DNA of 64,000 nucleotides, from the NCBI GenBank assembly GCA_964646625.1, contig CAZYHC010000011.1:1-64000 (forward strand), in the 5' to 3' direction. The position numbers were made by a program, and so were the translations under genes. Shown piece after piece: positions 16,441 to 24,991 of this stretch (the first letter of the stretch is position 1; each line of letters starts with the position of its first letter). The notes beneath the pieces were generated by a model. That model ran no database searches and was not told the DNA's origin. It saw only the letters and a program-made list of their open reading frames with translations. Source of the stretch: DAOULT01 sp964646625 (GTDB lineage: Bacteria > Chloroflexota > Anaerolineae > CAZYHC01).

Positions 16441-16797
16441 GTGACCACCAGAGCCGAGCTTTTGGCAAATGCTGATAGAGCCATCATAGAGCCGGGAAAG
16501 TTGAGGGATTATATTCTCAATCCCGATCATCCGGTAGGTAAATTTAAGGCCGCGTATTTCCAGGCTATGGGATATTCGCAGGACGACTGGCAACGCCTGG
16601 AAAGTGATATCAGGGGCCAACATCTAACGCAAGAGGCCAAACCAGGCTCTCCCTCACCTTACGGCGAAAAGTACGAGATAACGGCTCCACTTACAGGCCC
16701 CAGTGGTGTGACCAGAAACGTAACCACCGTCTGGATATATAGACCGGGAAGTGACGGGCCTGAACTCGTCACCGTTCAGCCCGCTCCCAGGGAGTGA
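16441..16797 (+). CDS. DUF6883 domain protein
   Basis: This 118-residue protein has the DUF6883 pattern IIEPGKLRDYILNPDHPVGKFKAAYFQAMGYS followed by a beta-rich half (KYEITAPLTGPSGVTRNVTTVWIYRPG, ELVTVQP); quoted in parts: KLRDYILNPDHPVGKFKA and NVTTVWIY. Residues are cytoplasmic with no signal. The GTG at 16441 coincides with the predicted transcript start, so initiation would be leaderless. The DUF4926 gene follows at once. The pair occurs together in other bacteria and has been suspected to be toxin-antitoxin- or immunity-like. That role is not proven, and no catalytic residues are obvious. Confidence 0.75.
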   Translation: MTTRAELLANADRAIIEPGKLRDYILNPDHPVGKFKAAYFQAMGYSQDDWQRLESDIRGQHLTQEAKPGSPSPYGEKYEITAPLTGPSGVTRNVTTVWIYRPGSDGPELVTVQPAPRE

Positions 16798-16802
16798 TAA
16801 AG

Positions 16803-17027
16803 ATGAAACTTAAAGTTCTCGATCCGGTTGTTGTAACCAAAGATTTGCCTGAGCACCCGATTTTTCAGGGTGATTTAGGTACCATCGTGGAGTGTTATAC
16901 TGAGCCGACGCTGGCCTACGAAGTTGAGTTCGTCCGCCCCGATGGCTCCACAAAAGCTCTGATCACGCTGCTGCCTACCCAGATCCGCCAAGCTACAAAA
17001 GAAGAGATTACACTCATACAAAAGTAG
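16803..17027 (+). CDS. DUF4926 domain protein
   Basis: This 74-residue protein fits DUF4926: LKVLDPVVVTKDLPEHPIFQGDLGTIVE (core VVVTKDLPEH and GDLGTIVE), then AYEVEFVRPDGST and ALITLLPTQIR. It looks like a small SH3-like beta barrel. ATG 16803 is chosen because GGGAG lies 8 nt upstream, overlapping the stop of the DUF6883 gene. GTG 16794, overlapping that stop, is an alternative. The tight spacing implies co-translation and a shared role with its partner. Confidence 0.75.
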   Translation: MKLKVLDPVVVTKDLPEHPIFQGDLGTIVECYTEPTLAYEVEFVRPDGSTKALITLLPTQIRQATKEEITLIQK

Positions 17028-17123
17028 CTTCTGCGACAACGGACGGTAAGTGTCCTCACTGCCTGCCGGTGCTATTGTAGCATATCCGGCCTGGATTGCA
17101 AAAGTGTTGTAGATAATGACCGG

Positions 17124-18740
17124 CTACGGTTCCAGCGCCCCAAAATATCCCCGCACATATTCCTTCAGCCCAATGGGGATATAGCTGTGCTCCAGGGCGT
17201 GGGCCGCCGCGTCCCGATAATCGCCGTAGACCCGATCGTAGGGCACCAGGGCCTCCCCTTCCTCCGGGGGAGGCTTTGGCACTTCACGGTATTCGGTCTC
17301 TCCCTGGCCTTCTCCGGGCAACGGCATGGCCTCTCCCCCCTGGCCGCCCGGACGTTCAGGGGCGTAAACAGGTTCGTAGGGCGTGACGCGAGCTTCGTCC
17401 TGCCCTGTATTGGTGGGCACCTGGCCGTCGGCTTCGGGTATCGAGTCGTCCACGTTTCCGCCGGGGTCGCCCTGGCCGCTGCCGCCGCCTGGCTGGCCCT
17501 GGTCATCTTGCTGGCCGCTTCCCTGGGGCCCCTGGCCCTCTCCTGCCCCCCCGGCCATAGCGGTGCCTTCCTCTGCCGGTTCGCCTGCCCTGGCTATGGC
17601 TCGTTTGCCCTCCTGCACCTTAGCCAGAGCCCGCCCCGTAGCGTCCTGGTTAGCCAGACGTTGTCCCGTTTGTTTCAGCAAATCGCAGGCTGCCGTCAGA
17701 GATTGGCGGGCAGAATCTATGTCCCCGGCCTCGATGGCCCACGAGGCCTCTCGGAGCAATTTGGCCAGAGCGGGGTTAGTGTCCTCCAGGGCCTCGGCGG
17801 CCTGGGCCAGTTCGCGGGCCAGTTCCAGCTCTTCCTCGCGGGTCAGGGGTTCGCCCTCCTCGGCGGCAAAACTTTCCAGCAGGCTGGCGGCGGCCTGGTA
17901 ATCGCCCCGCTCCAGGGCCTCGGCAATGCCGGTCGTGAGAGGGCTATCCTTCAGGCTTTGGGCTGCTTCCTGCAAAGCGGCTTTTTGGGCCGCCGCTTTC
18001 TCGTCCAGGAGGCTTCTCAGTTCGCCCTCGGCCTCAGAAAGTTTAGCCAGGGCCTCTTCTCTGGTGAGTTTCCCCTCTTTTAGCTCCCTGGTCAACTCGT
18101 CCAGGGTATGTTTCAGGGCCTCTCGCTCTGGCCCTGGCGGCAGCTTATCCACCTCGTCCTTGACCTCTTCCAGATGGGCTACCTCGCGGTCGATGGCCTG
18201 TCGTACCTTGGCCTGGCGGCGCAGAACGTCCTCCATAGGGTTGGGTAGGGCCACAGCCACACCCAGAACGACGGCCAGGGTCAGCGCGGCCAGCGCCTCG
18301 CGGCGCGGCAGACGAATGGGCAGGCCGCTTCCCAGATCGACGCTGGTTGCCGCCTGTCGGGCATCGGCCAACTGGGCCGCGCCCAGGGCAGGCGAGGTGG
18401 TCAAGCGGCCATTCTGGATTTCCAGGGCCGTGCTCAGCCGCTCCGCCAAGCCCAGACGACGATCGCAGGTCAGGGCCACCGCCCAGAGCGGCCTGGGACG
18501 CAGCCAGGCCCAGAGCAGGGCCAAAAGCGTGGTGAGGCTGAGGCAGATCAGATTCAGAAGCGCGAGAGGATACCACGACAGGAGGGGAAAGGTGCGACAC
18601 AGCAGGGAGAAGAGGATCGAGAGGGCCAGCCCCAGACACAGTCCCCGCAGACCAAAGAGCACACTATCCTGGCGGCGCAACCGGCGGCGGAACGCGTGAA
18701 GGTGGTGTATCAGTTCGGTATAAGCAAGTTTTTCACTCAT
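17124..18740 (-). CDS. Helical membrane protein, DUF4175-like
   Basis: This 538-residue protein has two N-terminal membrane segments (GLCLGLALSILFSLLCRTF and YPLALLNLICLSLTTLLALL), a third at about 150-165 (LAALTLAVVLGVAVALP), then about 200 residues of charged helices with strong coiled-coil character (VAHLEEVKDEVDKLPPGPER onward). A Gly/Gln-rich linker and a short C-terminal segment (EYVRGYFGALEP) follow. The architecture resembles DUF4175-type proteins found near MoxR genes, but I cannot confirm the family. The long extracytoplasmic or cytoplasmic coil suggests a scaffold. Confidence 0.55.
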   Translation of the reverse strand: MSEKLAYTELIHHLHAFRRRLRRQDSVLFGLRGLCLGLALSILFSLLCRTFPLLSWYPLALLNLICLSLTTLLALLWAWLRPRPLWAVALTCDRRLGLAERLSTALEIQNGRLTTSPALGAAQLADARQAATSVDLGSGLPIRLPRREALAALTLAVVLGVAVALPNPMEDVLRRQAKVRQAIDREVAHLEEVKDEVDKLPPGPEREALKHTLDELTRELKEGKLTREEALAKLSEAEGELRSLLDEKAAAQKAALQEAAQSLKDSPLTTGIAEALERGDYQAAASLLESFAAEEGEPLTREEELELARELAQAAEALEDTNPALAKLLREASWAIEAGDIDSARQSLTAACDLLKQTGQRLANQDATGRALAKVQEGKRAIARAGEPAEEGTAMAGGAGEGQGPQGSGQQDDQGQPGGGSGQGDPGGNVDDSIPEADGQVPTNTGQDEARVTPYEPVYAPERPGGQGGEAMPLPGEGQGETEYREVPKPPPEEGEALVPYDRVYGDYRDAAAHALEHSYIPIGLKEYVRGYFGALEP

Positions 18741-18760
18741 TAGCCAGACTCACTGTAATC

Positions 18761-18789
18761 TTGACGATAAAGCCTTTTACGTGTATACT
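18761..18789 (+). promoter_or_regulatory. Sigma-70-type promoter of DUF2283 gene
   Basis: TTGACG (18761-18766), a 17-nt spacer and TATACT (18784-18789) lie 57 nt before the DUF2283 start codon, which has AAGGGATG upstream. Confidence 0.75.
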
Positions 18790-18846
18790 TTTTGTAGGGG
18801 TAGCGATGGACAAAAAGGGTAAAGCCTGGACAGTAAGGGATGAAAA

Positions 18847-19224
18847 ATGCAAGATTTAAACATCACTTATGATGAAGAAGGGGACATACTCTATATCGCT
18901 TTTATCAAAGGTCGCAAGGCGACAGGTGTTACGATAAATGAGAACATCTTGCTGCGCTTTGATCCTCAGACCAAAGAGGCTGTGGGCCTGACCTTTATAG
19001 ACTTTTCAACCATGCTCCCCGCTGATGGTAACCCCGCTCCTACCCTGTCCTTGAAGCGGCTGAATGAGTTGCCCGATGAACTAAGATCGATAGTCTGGGA
19101 CATCATCACCCGGCCCCCGGTGAGTGCCTATCTGACCCTCTTCACCTCAGAGTCCGGTCCCTCGGTGCAGATCGTCGAAGCCCAGTCCCTTCAGCCATTT
19201 TATGATTTCTCCTCTTCCTCATGA
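18847..19224 (+). CDS. DUF2283 domain protein
   Basis: This 125-residue protein has the DUF2283 pattern: NITYDEEGDILYIAF, then VTINENILLRFDPQTKEAVGLTFIDFS (core VTINENILLRFD and AVGLTFIDFS). The remaining 70 residues are unassigned. Members are small cytoplasmic proteins of unknown function, often found near toxin-antitoxin loci. It stands alone here with its own promoter, and it converges with the ABC permease gene. Confidence 0.8.
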   Translation: MQDLNITYDEEGDILYIAFIKGRKATGVTINENILLRFDPQTKEAVGLTFIDFSTMLPADGNPAPTLSLKRLNELPDELRSIVWDIITRPPVSAYLTLFTSESGPSVQIVEAQSLQPFYDFSSSS

Positions 19225-19239
19225 TTTCTGGTCTTTCTT

Positions 19240-20151
19240 CTACATGTTTCCTTTCCTCCCCCTTCTCACCGGCTCGATTCGGCGAATGCTTAACCGGATG
19301 AGCACCACGCTCACCACCAGGTAGAAGATGGTGTACACCAGCCAGGGCGAAGCCAGCAGGATGGTGTGTTGGCTGTCGAGCTGTTCGGTGAAGAAGAACA
19401 GGGGTTTGCCCTCTACAATGAGCATCTCGGTCAGGATGGCGGTTAGCAGCGGATTGGTGCAGGCCAGGAAGCCAAAGAAGTAGATGAGCAGCACCAGGGT
19501 GGTCCACGGAGGATCGCCGAAAATCTCCTCTAGCCCCATCGAGAACGCGGGCGCCAACAGAAGGGCCACGATAGGCAGCCCCAGATTGGTCAACAGGGTG
19601 GTGGCGTAAGTCAGGACGGTCGATAGAGTAGAGCTGCGCGCCAGACTGGAGTAGAAGATGCCGATCGAGCCATAACCCAGCGCCGTAACCAGAAGCACAA
19701 TGGAAGCAATAATCACTTCCGCCGGGGTGACTCCGCCCAGCACAAAGGCCAGGCTCTCCAGGGGCACGGCGGCCAGAATGAGCAGCACCACGTAAGCCAG
19801 GGCAGAGATCAGTTTGCCCAGCACGATGGAGCGCGCCGGCAGCAGGGTGGTGATCAACAGATCGTAGGTACGCTTCTCGCGCTCGCCGGAGATGGCCCCC
19901 GCCGTGAAGGCCGGGGTCATGAAACAGACCAGAAATAGCTCGAAGGCCACCACCCCGCCGAAAACAACCTTGCCCAGCGCAGGCCCCATCTGACTACCGG
20001 CAGTGGCCTGCGCCGAGCCGGAGACGCTTAAGTATATGAGAGAAGTAAAGCAACTGAGCAAAAGAAGGTAGGCGGTCAGCACGATAAAGGCGCGCGCCCC
20101 GCGCATCCGGGCCCGTAATTCTTTCACAATGACCGGGTTGGTTTTCATCAT
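19240..20151 (-). CDS. ABC-2 type transporter permease
   Basis: This 303-residue protein has six likely membrane segments and the ABC-2 start MMKTNPVIVKELRARMRGARAF, with GEREKRTYDLLITTLLPARSIVLGKL (core GEREKRTYDLL), the usual coupling region. It is the membrane half of an exporter whose ATPase is encoded immediately upstream; the start ATG shares one base with the ATPase stop (TGATG). The substrate is unknown. The C-terminus is RRIEPVRRGRKGNM. Confidence 0.9.
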   Translation of the reverse strand: MMKTNPVIVKELRARMRGARAFIVLTAYLLLLSCFTSLIYLSVSGSAQATAGSQMGPALGKVVFGGVVAFELFLVCFMTPAFTAGAISGEREKRTYDLLITTLLPARSIVLGKLISALAYVVLLILAAVPLESLAFVLGGVTPAEVIIASIVLLVTALGYGSIGIFYSSLARSSTLSTVLTYATTLLTNLGLPIVALLLAPAFSMGLEEIFGDPPWTTLVLLIYFFGFLACTNPLLTAILTEMLIVEGKPLFFFTEQLDSQHTILLASPWLVYTIFYLVVSVVLIRLSIRRIEPVRRGRKGNM

Positions 20152-21092
20152 CAGGACACAAATCCCTTCGTTACCCGCAAGAACACGTCCTCCAGATCAG
20201 CCGCCTCCTCGACAAAGGACAGGACCGGGATACCAGCCGTCACCAGGCGGGTCAACATCTCGCTCACCGCCGCCTCCTGGCCGACGAAAGCGACCTTCAA
20301 GGTGCCGGGCGCCTGATCTTCGGCTATCTCCTGCACTCCTTCCAGGCCCGAAAGCACCTCTTTGGCCTCCTCGACCCTGTCCAGCAAGGCGATCTTTATG
20401 GTCCGGCTCTGTTGCAGGCGGCGTTTCATCTCCTCCACGGTGCCGCAGGCCAGCAGGTGTCCGGCCTCGATGATGCCGATGTGGGTGCAGATTTCAGCCA
20501 CCTCGGACAGAATGTGGGAGGAGAGGAAGATGGTCTTGCCCATGGCCTGTAGTTCGCGCAGCAGGGCGCGGATTTCGATGCGGGCTCTGGGGTCGAGGCC
20601 CGAAGCCGGTTCGTCCAGGATCAGCACTTTGGGGTCGTGGGCCAGGGTGCGGGCCAGACAAAGACGCTGTTTCATCCCCCTGGAAAGGCTTTCTACGTAG
20701 TCGTCGCGTCGGTGGCTGAGGTCTACCAGGGCCAGCAAATCGTCGAGCAGACCGGCCCGTTTGGCCGCAGCCACTTCGTAGCAAGCGGCGAAGAAGTCCA
20801 GGTACTCCCAGACCTTCATGTCATCGTAGACGCCGAAGAAATCGGGCATGTACCCTATCTGGCGGCGCACCCCACGCGGGTCGGCCGTGACGGAGCAGCC
20901 ACCTACCCAGGCTCGTCCCGACGTAGGGGCTAACAGGGTGGTCAGGATGCGCATGGTGGTGGTCTTGCCCGCCCCGTTAGGGCCGATGAACCCGAACACC
21001 GCTCCTTCCTCCACGCTGAGGGTTACTTCCTTGACCGCTTCCAGCCTGCCGTAGCGTCTGGTCAGGTCTTGGGTCTCGATGACGACGGCCAT
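20151..21092 (-). CDS. ABC transporter ATP-binding protein
   Basis: This 313-residue protein has Walker A FIGPNGAGKTTTMRIL, signature SLSRGMKQRLCLAR, Walker B VLILDEPASGLDP, and the switch histidine in FLSSHILSE. A C-terminal extension of about 90 residues follows, as in CcmA/NatA-type ATPases of ABC-2 exporters. It pairs with the permease downstream (one-base overlap) and with the 797-residue membrane protein 6 nt upstream, giving a three-gene operon. Confidence 0.93.
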   Translation of the reverse strand: MAVVIETQDLTRRYGRLEAVKEVTLSVEEGAVFGFIGPNGAGKTTTMRILTTLLAPTSGRAWVGGCSVTADPRGVRRQIGYMPDFFGVYDDMKVWEYLDFFAACYEVAAAKRAGLLDDLLALVDLSHRRDDYVESLSRGMKQRLCLARTLAHDPKVLILDEPASGLDPRARIEIRALLRELQAMGKTIFLSSHILSEVAEICTHIGIIEAGHLLACGTVEEMKRRLQQSRTIKIALLDRVEEAKEVLSGLEGVQEIAEDQAPGTLKVAFVGQEAAVSEMLTRLVTAGIPVLSFVEEAADLEDVFLRVTKGFVS

Positions 21093-21098
21093 GACCCT

Positions 21099-23492
21099 TC
21101 ACCTGCTCCCTTCCACTGCAAAATCCAGTCGTGTGATCTGGTAGGTAGTCCCGCTCTCCAAACGAATGTCCAGGTATCCGCCGGGGCTGACGTAAAGGCC
21201 CGGCGGGCCCCCGATGCGGTTGGCCCCCGCCTGAAGTTGAGCCAGTTGAACCCACCGCTTTTTGGGCCAGTGGTAGAGGGACACTGCTGGCAAAGGTGGG
21301 CCTTTGCCTGTCGCCGCAGTTTTGGTCCCTCCGAGATACAGGGTCAGCCCCTCGACCTCCATGTCCTTTACCTCCTGCGGCAACTCGAAGCGCAGAGTAA
21401 CCGAACCGGCATTTAGATAGGTGCCATGGGCTCGGGCCTGGAACGCGCCCGCCCTGTTCTCCACCACCCGCCAGGACAGAAAACCAGGGGGCACACCTAT
21501 TTTTCCGCGCTCAAAAGTGACGGGCAGGGCGGCGATCAACAGCGTGGTCTGATACGTAGAAACGTTTCCCGCCTTGACTTCAACGGGCACGGGGCTTTCC
21601 GTCTGCCAGCCCAGCAGGTAAAGACCGGCATAGAAGTCGCTGGAGCTATATTGTCCGGAGCCTGAGACGACATCGAACGCCGCCTTACGACGCACCGACT
21701 CCCTTCTTCTGCCAGACTCGTAATAAGAGGGCACGCCCACAATCTGGTAGCTGAGTGGCCGCTGAGCAAAGGTCAGGGAGTCAAGGAGCACGTCCACCTC
21801 CTTCGGCCTCCCGGGCTCCAGATCGGGAAGTGGAATGACCCGCCCGCCTGCCAACAGGACGCAATCCTCGATCCTGCCCTCGCCCTGATTGACGATTTGG
21901 CCCACCAGGCGCGGGTTAGAAGCTGAGGCTTCCAGACGTAAGGAGGCTTTCAGAGAAAGGAGGGGCTGGTGCATCTCCACCCTGAAGCTCTGGATCGCTC
22001 CCACATCAACCCTTACGTTACGGACGACCGTGGGGTGGCCGCCCTCGATCTCCACGGTCGAAGGGCTTCCCCCGCCACTCCATCCATACTCGAGCCCTAA
22101 CTGGCTGACCAGCGCAGTGTGGCCGATCTCTATTTCGTAGGAGCGGCGACGGGGCGAAAAAAGCCCCACGAAGGAATCGACGGCAGCCATCACCCCTGCC
22201 TGATCGTCGGCCTGGTCATCGAGTTGAGCATATACGATGGAAATCTGGTTAAGGATGGCCTCTCTTCCCCTGGCCTGAAAGCCGGTCACGTAAGCGCCGC
22301 CGCTGAAGATCAGAATAACAAGAGGGATGGTCAGCCAGGCCCATTCCCGTCGATCCAGACGACGCAAGACGATGTAATTGAGCGGCCCGATGCAAATAAT
22401 GTACAGGAGCAGGAAAAAGGCCAACTGCGTGGTCGAGGGCAGGTCCGGGGCCATGATTTCAGCCAGGGCATAGGCCATCTCTGACCAGCTCTTATTGCTG
22501 CGTCTGGGCCAGGAAAAGGCCGGAGCAGGAGCCAGAATCTTACTCCATAAGGTATCGTTGCCCACCCAGGCGTTGAGAGGTTCCAGGGTGAGGTCCAGGG
22601 CCAGATAATCGACCCGGCCCCGGCCCATATTTCTCCTGACCAGTAGCGGAAGTTGCCCCTGGCTGATAAGCACCTGACCGCCAGCACGAGACATGGCGGC
22701 GTGGGCCGTAGAGACCAGGAAAGGCCCGCTCCCCTGGATGGCCTCCCCGGCAAAGGATTCCAGGGCGGACAGGTCGCTCAAGGACTGGCTGCCGGTGACG
22801 GTCACGGGCAGCAGCTCGGCCAGCCCCCCCACGGTGAGTTGCCAGTTGGGGCCGCCGGTCACCACCAGGTGCCCGCCGAAAGTGACCCAGGCCCTTAGCG
22901 CCTGGCGCTGTTCCTCTTCCAGCCGGCTGGTATCGGTGCTGTTTACGACCAGGGCATCCAGGGCATCCAGCGCCCGCCCCTGGGAGGGGATATCTTCCAG
23001 CTTCAGGTGGGCGACGGCCACCTTGCCTTGAGAATCCAATTGAAGCCCGGCTAGAAAGCTCAGCAGGGCAGGATCGCTGCTCACCACCCCACAAAGGTAA
23101 TCGTAGCTCTGTAAGGATTGGAGGTCCGGCACCTCTTTGGCGATGACCTGCTGCCCTGCCAGCAGGTTGACCTCGACCTGACGACGATAACCGGCGATAG
23201 GCAGGTAGAGAAAGAACCGTTTACGGGAGTGGGAGGGCAGGCTGACCGACTTGACATAAGCTGTTTCCGCCGCTCCATCCTGACTGAGGATGCGCACCTG
23301 GCCCTCCACCTCGCTTCCCTCGTTGGCGATGGTGACCTGAAACGGCACCCAACTGCCTTGCTTATAATAGCCGTCGAAGCCGCCCCGCACCTCCATGACC
23401 AGCTTTTCCTGAGCTGCGGCGGGGTCGTATCTCGGCCCACTCCACAGGGCGGCGGCGACCAGCAGGATGGTCAGTAGCGTCCGCTTTCTCAT
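21099..23492 (-). CDS. Large exported membrane protein of an ABC-export operon
   Basis: This 797-residue protein has an N-terminal signal or anchor (MRKRTLLTILLVAAALWSG), a beta domain, a glutamine-amidotransferase-like fold region (LDALDALVVNSTDTSRL, ALRAWVTFGGHLVVTGG, RRNMGRGRVDYLALDLT), and a membrane pair around QLAFFLLLYIICIGPLNYIVL and WAWLTIPLVILIFSGGAYVTG. More beta-rich sequence follows. The GPLNYIVLRRLDRREWAW segment recurs in conserved proteins next to ABC-2 genes. ATG 23492 has AAGGAG 6 nt upstream. The likely role is a periplasmic or surface partner of the ABC transporter encoded downstream; nothing catalytic is evident. Confidence 0.75.
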   Translation of the reverse strand: MRKRTLLTILLVAAALWSGPRYDPAAAQEKLVMEVRGGFDGYYKQGSWVPFQVTIANEGSEVEGQVRILSQDGAAETAYVKSVSLPSHSRKRFFLYLPIAGYRRQVEVNLLAGQQVIAKEVPDLQSLQSYDYLCGVVSSDPALLSFLAGLQLDSQGKVAVAHLKLEDIPSQGRALDALDALVVNSTDTSRLEEEQRQALRAWVTFGGHLVVTGGPNWQLTVGGLAELLPVTVTGSQSLSDLSALESFAGEAIQGSGPFLVSTAHAAMSRAGGQVLISQGQLPLLVRRNMGRGRVDYLALDLTLEPLNAWVGNDTLWSKILAPAPAFSWPRRSNKSWSEMAYALAEIMAPDLPSTTQLAFFLLLYIICIGPLNYIVLRRLDRREWAWLTIPLVILIFSGGAYVTGFQARGREAILNQISIVYAQLDDQADDQAGVMAAVDSFVGLFSPRRRSYEIEIGHTALVSQLGLEYGWSGGGSPSTVEIEGGHPTVVRNVRVDVGAIQSFRVEMHQPLLSLKASLRLEASASNPRLVGQIVNQGEGRIEDCVLLAGGRVIPLPDLEPGRPKEVDVLLDSLTFAQRPLSYQIVGVPSYYESGRRRESVRRKAAFDVVSGSGQYSSSDFYAGLYLLGWQTESPVPVEVKAGNVSTYQTTLLIAALPVTFERGKIGVPPGFLSWRVVENRAGAFQARAHGTYLNAGSVTLRFELPQEVKDMEVEGLTLYLGGTKTAATGKGPPLPAVSLYHWPKKRWVQLAQLQAGANRIGGPPGLYVSPGGYLDIRLESGTTYQITRLDFAVEGSR

Positions 23493-23602
23493 TGAGACTC
23501 CTTCTTTAGTTAGACGCAGTTTGCCGCTCAATTGTTCCTATCAGTAATTATAACATGAGGGGCCTTCCTTGCCAAATGAGAAAGCCCGACCCGGTTCTTC
23601 GC

Positions 23603-23631
23603 TTTGCTTTTGAAGGAGAACGTGCTATAAT
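23603..23631 (+). promoter_or_regulatory. Promoter of gap
   Basis: TTTGCT (23603-23608), a 17-nt spacer and perfect TATAAT (23626-23631) lie 81 nt before the gap start codon. The -35 box is weak, the -10 box is consensus. Confidence 0.55.
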
Positions 23632-23712
23632 GTGGTGGATAATCTGTACCTGCTTAGTCTCGCGGAATATTCCGCGTGCTTAAAAACTACAATTCCTAAG
23701 GAGGAACGTAAC

Positions 23713-24756
23713 ATGACGGTAAAAGTTGGTATCAACGGTTTCGGGCGCATCGGGCGCCAGACTTTCAAGGCCATGATGGATTACTACGGTACCGAGTTGG
23801 AGGTGGTGGCCGTCAACGACCTGACCGACGTGGAGACCCTGGCCTACCTGCTGAGATACGACACTAACTACGGACATTTTCCCGGCGAGGTGAAAGTCAA
23901 AGACGGGAGGCTGTTCGTCCGTCACGAAGAGTACGAGGGGGGAGCCCTACAAGTCGCCGAACAGGAAGGGATTCAGGTTCTATCTCAACGCAACCCGGCC
24001 GAACTGCCCTGGGGCGAGTTGGGAGCGGACATCGTCATCGAGTCTACCGGGGTTTTCACGGACGCAGAGCGGGCCAAAATGCACCTGGACGCTGGCGCCA
24101 GGAAAGTGATCATCTCCGCTCCGGCCAAGAACGAGGACATAACCATCGTGCTGGGGGTGAACGAGGACCGGTACGATGCGGCCAGGCACCACATCCTGTC
24201 CAACGCGTCCTGCACCACCAACTGTCTGGCCCCGGCGGCCAAGGTCATCAACGACGCGTTTGGGATTGTCAAGGGACTGATGACCACCGTGCACGCCTAC
24301 ACCAACGACCAGTGCATCCTGGACTTTCCGCACAAGGACCTGCGCCGGGCGCGGGCGGCAGCCATGAACATCATCCCCACCACCACCGGCGCGGCCAAGG
24401 CCGTGGCCCTGGTCATCCCTGAACTCAAGGGCAAGTTTGACGGCATCGCCATGCGGGTGCCTACCTCGACCGTCTCGGTGGTCGATTTCGTGGCCGAACT
24501 GAAAAAAGAAACCACCAAGGCAGAGGTCATGGCGGCCTTCAAAGCGGCGGCCGAAGGGCCGATGGAAGGTATTTTGGGCGTCTGCGAGGAGCCTTTGGTG
24601 TCCGTGGACTTCAAGGGCGACCCCCGTTCTTCCGTCATCGACGCCGGTTCCACTCAGGTCCTGGGCAACATGGTCAAAGTGGTCTCCTGGTACGACAACG
24701 AATGGGGTTACGCCTGCCGTACTGCCGACCTGACCTACTACATTGCTAATAAGTAG
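23713..24756 (+). CDS. gap: Glyceraldehyde-3-phosphate dehydrogenase, type I
   Basis: This 347-residue protein has the Rossmann start VKVGINGFGRIGRQTF, the catalytic cysteine stretch SNASCTTNCLAP, TTVHAYTNDQ, and the C-terminal SWYDNEWGYACR. The residue after the second strand is Asp (VAVNDLTD), which favours NAD over NADP. It interconverts glyceraldehyde 3-phosphate and 1,3-bisphosphoglycerate in the cytoplasm. ATG 23713 has AAGGAGG 8 nt upstream. The gene has its own promoter and terminator, so it is monocistronic. Confidence 0.97.
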   Translation: MTVKVGINGFGRIGRQTFKAMMDYYGTELEVVAVNDLTDVETLAYLLRYDTNYGHFPGEVKVKDGRLFVRHEEYEGGALQVAEQEGIQVLSQRNPAELPWGELGADIVIESTGVFTDAERAKMHLDAGARKVIISAPAKNEDITIVLGVNEDRYDAARHHILSNASCTTNCLAPAAKVINDAFGIVKGLMTTVHAYTNDQCILDFPHKDLRRARAAAMNIIPTTTGAAKAVALVIPELKGKFDGIAMRVPTSTVSVVDFVAELKKETTKAEVMAAFKAAAEGPMEGILGVCEEPLVSVDFKGDPRSSVIDAGSTQVLGNMVKVVSWYDNEWGYACRTADLTYYIANK

Positions 24757-24817
24757 CAATCCGTTCCGAACGGGACGTGAGAATCGGGAATACCCCTATA
24801 GGCATTAGCTAACGGAT

Positions 24818-24871
24818 GGCGTGTCGTCCGCGACCTGGACAAAGGAGCCCAGGCCGGCGACCGCCTTTTTT
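24818..24871 (+). terminator. Terminator of gap
   Basis: An imperfect stem pairs GGCG with CGCC, GTCG with CGAC and CCTGG with CCAGG, and is followed by TTTTTT at 24866-24871. It stands 62 nt after the gap stop and just before the promoter of the helicase gene. Confidence 0.65.
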
Positions 24872-24889
24872 ATTGACTTTTTGAGTTGG

Positions 24890-24917
24890 TTGCATCAGAG
24901 CCGTTTTGTAGTATAAT
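24890..24917 (+). promoter_or_regulatory. Promoter of DinG-family helicase gene
   Basis: TTGCAT (24890-24895), a 16-nt spacer and TATAAT (24912-24917) lie 75 nt before the helicase start codon. Confidence 0.55.
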
Positions 24918-24991
24918 TGATTTATGGGTGGAAAAAGGGGCTTTGCTTTTTAGCTGGCTTCTGTCTCCCCACCCACTAGAACGGAGAAGAG

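Noticed and set aside
24757..24817. A riboswitch or small RNA after gap
   Set aside because: Only short inverted pieces are present; no known riboswitch core is visible and a terminator follows.
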